In this document: positions 28,413 through 36,595 of the stretch, in pieces | Numbering within the stretch: the stretch's first letter is position 1 | Layout: every line of letters begins with the position of its first letter | Source of the DNA: Bacteroidia bacterium | GTDB lineage: Bacteria; Bacteroidota; Bacteroidia; SpSt-205 | DNA: 38,089 bases | Assembly (NCBI GenBank): GCA_026413325.1 | Contig: JANZYW010000014.1 | Location: forward strand, 1 to 38,089 | Direction of reading: 5' to 3' | Program-made: the position numbers and the translations under genes | Notes under the pieces: model-generated | Told to the model about the DNA's origin: nothing | What the model saw: the letters and a program-made list of their open reading frames with translations, nothing else | The model's database searches: none

Positions 28413-30179
28413 TCAGTAGCGGACGAGCCGCAGCGTCTTCCCTCCCACTTGAAGCAGGTAGACCCCTGAGGGCAACTGGCTTCCTTCGATGACATAGAAC
28501 CAGGTCCCTTGCCCTGGTACAAACCAGCTACCCTTCTCTAAAACTTGCCCGGTGACAGTGGATAGAACATAATCCAACTGCCCTCTATCAGCAGCTCCGA
28601 TACACACCCTCCAGCTGCCATTAAGAGTAGGATTCTCTTCCACTTGGATGAAAAGTGCCTGCGCAGGAAGCGCAATACCCGTGGAGGTGCTCAAAGGCTG
28701 AACTTCTCCATTCGGATAAACGATATACAATCCGAAGGCAGGGCCATTTTGATTGGCAGAGGGATTGAGAAAACCACTTGCGAAGATTACCGTCCCCTCT
28801 CCGCTGCGGGACTGGGCTGAAGAAAGGGGAAAGGTAGCCACTGGAGTGGACTGGCCAGCAGGTCGCACCTCCACTTGGGCGGCCGTGCCCGCAGGGAGGG
28901 TTACCATCCCTCCGAAATCTTTGTATTGTAAATTAGTAGCGAGAGGTGTGCTACCCGCATATAGATCTACCGCAGGTGCATCTGTTACCCCGTGGAAAGG
29001 CCGAAACTTGAAGCTACCAGAAGGCGCCCATCCCTCCACGGAAGCCCCCGTAAGGCCGAAAGTGGTTGGGATACCGTTAGGATTGGAAGCGAACGAGGCA
29101 GGATTAGAGACACCTTGCGCAAACAGGATATAGTTTGAGCCAGCAGGGGGAATCGCCAGAGGGACGGTGGCTAAAGTCTGAGAAGGCTGATTGCGAGGAG
29201 TAAAAAGGAGACTGATAGAAGCCCCCGTGGGAGCATTAGCAAACATGGTGGATGTAGCTTGGCGAAAATCCAACCGGGCGAGAAGATTGGCAGGAGTGAT
29301 TGAGCCTGCATACACATCTACTTGAGCTAAGGCTGGATCAGCTGCGTTATGTACAATCTGGAGTCGACGTACCTCATCCGCGGGGAGGGGAAGCACATTT
29401 CCACTCGAGAGGGCGACAAATAACCCAAAGGCCTTATTCGGATCGAGAGTATTCGCATAACCAGAAGCAAATACCACCCCTGTCTGCCCTATCAGTCCGA
29501 GCAAAGCAGGATCCGGAACATAGAATCCCACAGGTAAAATATCGTTCGGATTAGCGATGGAAGTGTCTAAGACGACAAAATTCTCAGAGCTCAAGCCAAG
29601 GTAAGAGGGGAAATACGCGTACTGCGCAAGTGTGAGGTCAGGCTGATACGCAGAAGCGGTAGCAGGTCGGTCGTATGCCAAATAAGCCCCAACCGTGCCG
29701 ACATCGGGCGAGCCATGAAAAAGGAGAAACTCAAACTGCGAGGAGTTTTGAGCAACTGCTCGGGCGGCATTGTAGTAGTATATATCGACATTCACCTGGA
29801 GACTGACAAAGTCAATCGTGCCTGCGATGACGGCGATATTGTAACTATTAGGGGCAAGAGCAGGTATAGGATAAGTAGTTATAATCTGTGCGGGACCTGT
29901 GGAGTTACCTGGTGCGATGCCCGCTAGGATGGATGTAGAATTGGCTGGCAGCTGTACATAGGGGGTGGCTTGCCTGAACTTAAAGTTAGAAGTGGCGGGA
30001 GGCAAAGTCCAGGTAGCCCCTCCATCTGTAGAGAGGTAGATATCAATACTATCTAACACAACTGGAGTACTAACTCCCACTACATCTGCTACATTGTGGA
30101 TGAGCTGGACATACGCATTCTGCGCCCAGGTTGCTGTAACCCATAAGGTTACAATCGCTATAATACGTAGGATACGCAT
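28413..30179 (-). CDS. Secreted DUF4397-repeat protein with T9SS type A-like C-terminal sorting domain
   Basis: Signal peptide; four repeats beginning QLIHNVAD / FLLFHGSPD / QIVHNAAD / RPFHGVTD with VDVYAGS-like strands; C-terminus GTWFYVIEGSQLPSGVYLLQVGGKTLRLVRY. Confidence 0.85.
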   Translation of the reverse strand: MRILRIIAIVTLWVTATWAQNAYVQLIHNVADVVGVSTPVVLDSIDIYLSTDGGATWTLPPATSNFKFRQATPYVQLPANSTSILAGIAPGNSTGPAQIITTYPIPALAPNSYNIAVIAGTIDFVSLQVNVDIYYYNAARAVAQNSSQFEFLLFHGSPDVGTVGAYLAYDRPATASAYQPDLTLAQYAYFPSYLGLSSENFVVLDTSIANPNDILPVGFYVPDPALLGLIGQTGVVFASGYANTLDPNKAFGLFVALSSGNVLPLPADEVRRLQIVHNAADPALAQVDVYAGSITPANLLARLDFRQATSTMFANAPTGASISLLFTPRNQPSQTLATVPLAIPPAGSNYILFAQGVSNPASFASNPNGIPTTFGLTGASVEGWAPSGSFKFRPFHGVTDAPAVDLYAGSTPLATNLQYKDFGGMVTLPAGTAAQVEVRPAGQSTPVATFPLSSAQSRSGEGTVIFASGFLNPSANQNGPAFGLYIVYPNGEVQPLSTSTGIALPAQALFIQVEENPTLNGSWRVCIGAADRGQLDYVLSTVTGQVLEKGSWFVPGQGTWFYVIEGSQLPSGVYLLQVGGKTLRLVRY

Positions 30180-30308
30180 ACTAATGGTCGAAACAAAAAA
30201 AGAGAGCCGAAGGGATTCCCCCTCATCTTAGGTAGCCAAAGGAAATTTTATGTAAAAGGATACCTAATATCCTCTATAAGACAGGTTAGAGTCTGTTACT
30301 TTGATGGC

Positions 30309-31298
30309 ATGTGGCATTGGCTGAGACCCTTTTTATTTGCTCTGCCGGCAGAGACAGCTCATCGTGTAACTTTCAAAGTCGCTCACTTACTGGATAAGAT
30401 AGGCATGTGGCACCGCCTCCCTCCGAAAGTAGCCCCCGTACACCTTTGGGGGCTTGAGTTTGCCCATCCAGTAGGTCTGGCAGCCGGTATGGACAAAAAT
30501 GCCGAACTGCTACGATTGTGGTCTCATCTGGGATTTGCATTCGTAGAAGTAGGAACGGTCACGCCCCGGCCACAAGAGGGAAATCCACGGCCACGCCTCT
30601 TTCGTATCCCGCAAGATCGGGCCCTTTTGAACAGGATGGGGTTCAACAACGAAGGAGCCGTATGCATCGCTCGACGGTTAGAGAAAAGGCCTCCGGGCCT
30701 GATCGTAGGAATAAACATCGGAAAAAATAGAGACACCCCCTTAGAAAAAGCGCATAAAGACTACAGGGCAGCTTTCGAAATACTGAAGGAACACGGGGAC
30801 TTTTTCGTAATAAATGTAAGCTCACCTAATACCCCCGGTCTGAGAGAACTTCAAAGTAAAAGCCACCTTATCCCGATCATCGAAAGCGTGCAAGCACACA
30901 ACTCGGAGAAAAAACCTCTCTTACTCAAGCTCTCCCCAGACCTGGATGATACAACCATCCAAGAGATCGGCCTTATCAGCCAGACGACAGGGATAGCAGG
31001 ATTCGTAGCTGGCAATACGACTACACAAGTTAGCTACCCCCAAATGGGACCAGGGGGAGTAAGCGGAAAACCCCTCTATCTCCTGCGAAAGAAACTGGTA
31101 GTCACTCTCCGACCCTTTGGCTTACCCATCATAGGAGTCGGTGGGATATTTAGCCCAAACGAGGCTCTTGAAGTTCTCGAAGAGGAAAAATGCTCCCTAA
31201 TCGAGCTTTATACAGGCCTTGTGTATGAGGGGCCTTCTTTGGTGAAGAACACAATAAGCGCTATCAAAGAGAAGAGAACCCACCTGCGTACCCCGTAG
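30309..31298 (+). CDS. pyrD: Dihydroorotate dehydrogenase (quinone), class 2
   Basis: HPVGLAAGMDKNAELL, VEVGTVTPRPQEGNPRPRLFR, LLNRMGFNNEG, NVSSPNTPGLRELQ, PGGVSGKPLY. Confidence 0.96.
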   Translation: MWHWLRPFLFALPAETAHRVTFKVAHLLDKIGMWHRLPPKVAPVHLWGLEFAHPVGLAAGMDKNAELLRLWSHLGFAFVEVGTVTPRPQEGNPRPRLFRIPQDRALLNRMGFNNEGAVCIARRLEKRPPGLIVGINIGKNRDTPLEKAHKDYRAAFEILKEHGDFFVINVSSPNTPGLRELQSKSHLIPIIESVQAHNSEKKPLLLKLSPDLDDTTIQEIGLISQTTGIAGFVAGNTTTQVSYPQMGPGGVSGKPLYLLRKKLVVTLRPFGLPIIGVGGIFSPNEALEVLEEEKCSLIELYTGLVYEGPSLVKNTISAIKEKRTHLRTP

Positions 31299-31363
31299 GG
31301 GATTCGAACCCCTGTTTCCTCCTTGAAAGAGAGGTGTCCTGGACCGGGCTAGACGAACGGGGC
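31289..31363 (-). tRNA. tRNA-Glu (anticodon UUC)
   Basis: Minus strand GCCCCGTTCGTCTAGCCCGGTCCAGGACACCTCTCTTTCAAGGAGGAAACAGGGGTTCGAATCCCCTACGGGGTA; cloverleaf with anticodon loop CTTTCAA, T-loop TTCGAAT. Confidence 0.93.
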
Positions 31364-31408
31364 GACTGAGCGGGGGCAAAGGTAAACTTTTTCTGCCAAA
31401 TAAACGGA

Positions 31409-31669
31409 CTACTTTTTCTTGACGGGGGGTTTTTTGGCTGGTGCTTTCGCTCCACTCTTCGCTCCACCTTTCCCAGCTGCCCCTTTACTCCCTTCAGCGG
31501 AACGCTGAGCGGAGATTTCTTTTCGAACTTCGTGCGCCCAATTCTTTAGCGCCAGGAGACCCTTCCGAGCTCGGGTACCAGCTGCCTTGTTTCCGTCGTC
31601 GTAAAACTTGCGAAGGTCCACCAGGACCTCTCCAACGAGCTTTTCAAGCTCTTCATACCGCTTAGCCAT
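31409..31669 (-). CDS. Histone H1-like (Hc1-type) DNA-binding protein with Lys/Ala/Pro tail
   Basis: MAKRYEELEKLVGEVLVDLRKFYDDGNKAAGTRARKGLLALKNWAHEVRKEISAQR... tail GAAGKGGAKSGAKAPAKKPPVKKK. Start re-assigned from 31768. Confidence 0.85.
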   Translation of the reverse strand: MAKRYEELEKLVGEVLVDLRKFYDDGNKAAGTRARKGLLALKNWAHEVRKEISAQRSAEGSKGAAGKGGAKSGAKAPAKKPPVKKK

Positions 31670-31894
31670 AGTCTTATAGTTTTGTGGTTTCCTCAAAGGT
31701 AAAGTTTTTTTGAACTCATGAAGAGCCTCTCGCAAGCCTTTTATTCCACGATTTGTCCACAGATACACGCATAGGAAAGGGTAACCCTAAGTAGAAAGTA
31801 TCCTATGCCCAGTTTCGCTTATACAGAATAAGACTCTATCCTATGCCGAGCAGACCCTCTCCACAACGTTTTTTCTCCCCCCAACCAAACCTCC

Positions 31895-31902
31895 TATCTT
31901 TG
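31895..31902 (+). promoter_or_regulatory. -7 box TATCTTTG, 4 nt before the thioredoxin-like ATG
   Basis: TATCTTTG-TCCC-ATG. Confidence 0.6.
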
Positions 31903-31906
31903 TCCC

Positions 31907-32848
31907 ATGCAATTCCTACTGTGGGGGCTCCTCGGGATAGCCGCAGCCCAGGGTGGAGGAGTGCAGTTTTTCACAGGAAGCTGGGAGACTCTCCTGCAAG
32001 AAGCACGTAAAAAGAACAAGCCCATATTCGTCGACTTCTATACAGTGTGGTGTGGACCTTGCAAGATGTTAGAAAGGCATACTTTTTCTAATCCAGAAGT
32101 AGGAGCCTATACAGAAAAAAATTACATCGCCTATCGAATCGATGCAGAGCGAGGAGAAGGTCCCCGTTTAGCCAATCGATTCAAGATACGAGCCTATCCC
32201 ACCCTTATCTTCTTAGATCCCGAGGGAAATGAACTGGGCAGGCAGGTCGGCTTCGTAGATGCTCCCACTTTCTTGGCACTCCTGAAAAGATATCAAGAAA
32301 AGTCTGGCGATAAACGGGAAGAAATACAACCCAGCTGGGAGAACTTCCAAAGAGAATATCGGGTTTTCTTCACTGACTTCACACAGAAGGCGTGGGGTAG
32401 CACTTTTGCAGAACGGTTTTCCGCTTGGAGAACTGCTATAGAGCAAAGTGACCTCGAACAAGGATCACAAATAGCCCAAACTCTTCCTGCTCCAGCTCCG
32501 GACGTTCTCGCTGCCTTGGCCCAGTGGCACAAAGGACAAAAGGAGTCTGCCCTTCATACTCTACATCACCGCCTCTACCAAAGTCAGAAACTGTCCCCCC
32601 TCCAGGCCCTCTGGCTGGGGGCTTATGCTATAGTGTACTGGGATTCTCCTCCACCAGAAACAATCCAGTGGGTATCATTCGGCGTGAAGAAAGAACCCTC
32701 TGGAGCAGCCTTTCTAACACAGGCTGCCCTGTATCAACGGTTAGGGCGCGTTTCAGAAGCAAAAGAGGCTCTCAAAGAAGCTCGCCGTGACTTACCTGCT
32801 GATCATCCCGCCTTGCATATCCTAACATCACTCAACGGCCAAAAGTAA
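31907..32848 (+). CDS. Exported thioredoxin-fold protein with C-terminal helical extension
   Basis: Signal peptide; KPIFVDFYTVWCGPCKMLERHTFSNPEV, FKIRAYPTLIFLDPEG; CGPC active site. Confidence 0.88.
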   Translation: MQFLLWGLLGIAAAQGGGVQFFTGSWETLLQEARKKNKPIFVDFYTVWCGPCKMLERHTFSNPEVGAYTEKNYIAYRIDAERGEGPRLANRFKIRAYPTLIFLDPEGNELGRQVGFVDAPTFLALLKRYQEKSGDKREEIQPSWENFQREYRVFFTDFTQKAWGSTFAERFSAWRTAIEQSDLEQGSQIAQTLPAPAPDVLAALAQWHKGQKESALHTLHHRLYQSQKLSPLQALWLGAYAIVYWDSPPPETIQWVSFGVKKEPSGAAFLTQAALYQRLGRVSEAKEALKEARRDLPADHPALHILTSLNGQK

Positions 32849-34483
32849 TCCCCTTTCGAATCCAAAGTCCCCTCCCTTCTACTGGCACAAATCGATCGCA
32901 TACCTGGAGGGCTTTTTCCCTACACCCAAACGGAAAGTACGCAGGATGCGTACAACAAGATGGTATAGATAGCCAAGTAGGTATTCGATGGGCACACGCA
33001 GGGGGAGGTTTTCCCTTCCCCTCACAAGGCAGCCTATCCGAAAAACCTAAGATGTCCAGGAGCGCATCCGCATTCAACGCTTTCTTCCAACCCCAACGGG
33101 TATGTCCAGGAAAATACAACAAATACGGCATTATCCCACAGTAGAGCAGGTCCCCTGTCTTGCGGACTTCTGCATCTGATTTTCCAAAAAAATCGACCCA
33201 GCGATATTGTCGGTAAAAAACGGATAGGTCCCTCCGAATCCCACAGCGACCTTCTGACCTGGAGAAAGGTATCGCTCTACGGGAAAAGGACGCACCCCCA
33301 AAATGGGGTATCTATTCTCTTCTGCCCATCGTCCTTTCCAGATATAGGCACCTACAGGCCCTAAAAGCGCTCGCCATCGCGCTCCCCATTCGAAGGGATA
33401 CAGAGGTACCCCATGTCCTATGAGCAGCACCCCCATCAGTCGGCATATTACCCCTCCTCGGTCTACAATCGATCCAGCCAACACAACCAGCGAGGTGCTG
33501 GACATAAATAAAAATCGGTTGCTACTGAAAGGCATTTCTTCTATATCACCTCCTACGTAAATGTTATAGAGCAGGCTCACACCCAAGATAGGACCCCCAA
33601 AAAGGAAGGCTCTCCTTCGCCACAGTCCCCCTATAGCCAATATCCATAGAGGAAGGTTGTATATGATATGAAAACAGGTACTCAGTATCCCGTTTACCCA
33701 GCGATGGAGGGAGGGGATATCCGTTACTTTCAAGCAATATGTGTTAGGCCACCAATCCCCGTAATAGCTTTTTCTGAAAAGCAGAATTCCCACTCCAAGC
33801 CCAATCCCTCCAAGAACAACCGGGAAAAGGGGTCTACAGGAGCGCGCTGAAAGGGCTTTCCCCGTCGCAGCCCCCAACGCCCAGATAAAAAAATCCATTC
33901 GTAGAAAGGTACCCAACCCCGAAAGGAGGCCCAGCACAAAAGGCCGAGGAACGGTTCGCTCCAGCTCCAATCCTATCCTCACAAGCAAAGTAGCGAGCGC
34001 TCCAGTCTCTAAACCCGCACTGTGCCACACCCAGACCGTGGGAAGGAGTGCCATAGCCCACACCGCCAGTCGTCCGACGGTCACACTGAAAAATCGCACC
34101 CCCAGCAAATAAATACCCCACAAATGCAAGCCCAACGTCAGAAGTCCCGTCAAAAGAATGGGAAAGGCGGCATACTCGGGTGCGATCTCCAGAGCCTGCC
34201 AAAGCGCCATATACAAGGTCCACCCCAGGTTAGTGATCCCCTCTACCCTTTCAGCCCCGCAATACCAGACCAACCCGCATCCCTCTACCAAGCTGCGAGC
34301 ATAGCTCATAGAAATCATCGCATCATCCATGAGGAGAAAACGCCGCAAAGCCCCCCCCTCCCATTCTGCGTGATAGGTAAAAAGAAAGGAAATCCCTATA
34401 AGCTCAGCCAAACCGATCGCTCCTACAGGGCCAAAGAATAACCTAATGGCCTTACGCACTGTTTCCCTCCCTTCTACGGTCAC
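32832..34483 (-). pseudogene. GT-C-like polytopic membrane glycosyltransferase split by a frameshift (ORF 34483..33131 plus tail ORF ending 32832)
   Basis: ORF1 (GTG start, MTVEGRETVRKAIRLFF..., DDAMISMSYARSLVEGCGLVWYCGAERVEGITNLGW) leaves frame at the T7 tract 33192-33186. The -1 frame reads FFGKSDAEVRKTGDLLYCGIMPYLLYFPGHTRWGWKKALNADALLDILGFSDRL with no stop. May be functional if recoded or if this is an assembly error. Confidence 0.7.
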
Positions 34484-35601
34484 CGCCGCCTGGGAGGTAC
34501 TATCAGCCTCCCCGTAACGGGAGCATGGTCAGAAAGAGAAAAGGTCGCCATCCCCCCTTTCGTATCATCCTGATGCACCAGTCCTTCTATCCATGTGGCA
34601 TTAGAGAAAAGATAATCCAGCCGACGATTCCACCAGCCTCCCCCATTTACGGTATGGGAGTAGAAGTCCTGTTCTCGGGCCTGGTATACCTCAAGGGGTA
34701 TGACTTCCCGATATTGATTGTATAGAGGGAGAAGCCAGTTTACCTCTCGCGTGTAGTCATCGGCAACGAATGTGGGATCTACCTCTTTACAAGCGTTGTC
34801 ATCGAAATCTTTGAGCTTCTTGGTCCCTGGAGGTACGGTATTGAGGTCGCCCCCTGCCACCCAGACTGCACCTGCTTGAGTGAGGCTATCCAGCAGGTGC
34901 TTGAAAATCTGTATCTGAAAGTAGCGTGTGCTATCTGGCTCAGGCACATACGCCTCTAAATGCGTGTTGAGAACCCAAAAATTGGGCTCTGTGGGCAAAG
35001 GAATATGAGCAACAAGGATATTCCGCCGCAGGTAAAAGAGTCGATACCACCACGGATAGGCCTCTACCAAAGGCAGAGGAATGCGATAAGCCGTATCGAT
35101 CGGCCAGCGCGAGAAAATCGCATTTCCCGAGTTAATCCGCCCTAAGCCTTTCTTTGGCACATATCGAATGTCCCACTGGCTCGCGTACACCGCATAGGGG
35201 AGCCCACTGCTATCGGCAATATACTTGAGCATATCAACATAAGCAGACCGCTTGGAGTCTCTGTCCAGCTCCTGTATCAAAAGGATGTCAGGCTGCACCT
35301 GCCGGATCTTTCGCAGAAGGGCCTTCAGATTATCCCCTACCTCCTCACTCGTCATCCAAACCCGATCGCCATAGCAATCAAAAAAGAAGTCGATCCTCCC
35401 CCCTCCAAACTTGATATTCCAAGTCATCACCGTAAGCGTCTCTTTGGGAGCAGGAGAGGAAACTAAGGGGGAAACATATCTAACAGCCGGGACGGCCCTC
35501 GTATAATGAACGACCCACCAGTCCGTCCCTTGCAGAATTCCAAGTAGGATAAGAAAAACTCCAAGTAGCCCGATCCCGAACCATATCAGCGTCCGCCGCA
35601 T
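34480..35601 (-). CDS. Endonuclease/exonuclease/phosphatase (EEP) family protein, membrane anchored
   Basis: N-terminal TM; TVMTWNIKFGGG, DILLIQELDRDSKR, WVLNTHLEAY, VAGGDLNTVPPGT, RRLDYLFSN, LSDHAPVTGRL. Confidence 0.9.
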   Translation of the reverse strand: MRRTLIWFGIGLLGVFLILLGILQGTDWWVVHYTRAVPAVRYVSPLVSSPAPKETLTVMTWNIKFGGGRIDFFFDCYGDRVWMTSEEVGDNLKALLRKIRQVQPDILLIQELDRDSKRSAYVDMLKYIADSSGLPYAVYASQWDIRYVPKKGLGRINSGNAIFSRWPIDTAYRIPLPLVEAYPWWYRLFYLRRNILVAHIPLPTEPNFWVLNTHLEAYVPEPDSTRYFQIQIFKHLLDSLTQAGAVWVAGGDLNTVPPGTKKLKDFDDNACKEVDPTFVADDYTREVNWLLPLYNQYREVIPLEVYQAREQDFYSHTVNGGGWWNRRLDYLFSNATWIEGLVHQDDTKGGMATFSLSDHAPVTGRLIVPPRRR

Positions 35602-36453
35602 AATCCAAAGTAGAGAGTTTTCGAGAAAAATTCTTCAAGGGACGTGCCCCCCTCTGATGGGAGAATAGAGATACACTCCCCCTATTTTTTACAGTATCGG
35701 GGGCTTGTGAGATAGCCTACCTTTTTTCTGCTGTCGGAAGAATATAGTACTACGCCTATGTGGAAAGCCAGAAATTGGTCAGATCTGTGTTTGCACAAGC
35801 CTTCATCTCGAGACGAGCACAGCACAGCTCGACATCGAATCCATATTCGGCTCTGGTCGTGCATAGGTATCCTCCTCTTCTCCTCCTCGGAGACGCACTG
35901 AGAGAACAGCATACCTTGCGCTTCAGAAGCTTGCTCAGGCACAGCCAGCTTGGCACTCACTCTCACCTCGTCCCTCAGGCGATAGCGGGCAGCAGAAAGG
36001 GATTGTACCTAGCGCTACCTTACCCACGATTGCCGAAAACACCTTAGAGCAGCGCGCACCAGGCAAAATATAGCTCAACTAAGTAGGTGCTCACGAGAAC
36101 ACGCTCCTTCTGTCGGAAATGCAGAGAATATCCCCCTCCAACCCATTAGGAAGCTGCTACTTTCCTAAGCTACACGGAATCCTCAATCTGAGTCATAGAC
36201 CCTGGCCCATGCGGGTATCCCCATATTGAAGAAAGACAATAAATAGGCGAGGCATTCCTTACTTACTGGCCCTCTTCTCGAAAGAGGCTCAGGTCACTAT
36301 AGGGGACCTTTTGATAAACCGCTTCATCGTACCTGCAGTATAGGGAATGCACCTGCTTTCATCTCGAGCCGAGAGGCTTTGGCCAGCCACGAGCAAGAAT
36401 CCCGAACGCTTTGATTGTGCACTCCGGCGTCGGCTCGATACCGGAGGAGAGCG

Positions 36454-36525
36454 TAGCCCCACCAGGACTCGAACCTGGATCTTGAGCTCCGGAGGCTCAC
36501 GTTCTATCCCTTGAACTATGGGGCC
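36454..36525 (-). tRNA. tRNA-Arg (anticodon CCG)
   Basis: Minus strand GGCCCCATAGTTCAAGGGATAGAACGTGAGCCTCCGGAGCTCAAGATCCAGGTTCGAGTCCTGGTGGGGCTA; anticodon stem TGAGC/GCTCA, loop CTCCGGA. Confidence 0.93.
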
Positions 36526-36583
36526 GCCCTACAAAGATAGGCAACCCTCCTTACTTTCACCTCGCGGGAGTGTGGGCTTTCTC

Positions 36584-36591
36584 TACCTTTG
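36584..36591 (+). promoter_or_regulatory. -7 box TACCTTTG, 4 nt before the ABC exporter GTG
   Basis: TACCTTTG-AGCG-GTG. Confidence 0.6.
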
Positions 36592-36595
36592 AGCG

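Noticed and set aside
32832-33131. ORF 32832..33131 as an independent 99-aa gene
   Set aside because: Its frame continues upstream without stop to the T7 tract and reads as the tail of the GT-C-like protein; better explained as a frameshifted continuation.
35682-36047. Short ORFs 35682..35966(-), 35756..35956(-), 35760..36047(+) as genes
   Set aside because: Mutually overlapping, no recognisable domains, no upstream TAnnTTTG-N4 signal; left as unexplained sequence.
35602-36453. RNase P RNA, tmRNA or SRP RNA in the long gap
   Set aside because: I looked for signature blocks (GAGGAAAGTCCGGGC; tRNA-like ends of tmRNA; CCGGAAGGAAGCAGC) on both strands and did not find them by eye.
31289-36525. 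G1-U72 wobble at the acceptor end of both tRNAs as an anomaly
   Set aside because: Both cloverleaves are otherwise intact, and I could not establish this is unusual for these isoacceptors in this phylum.
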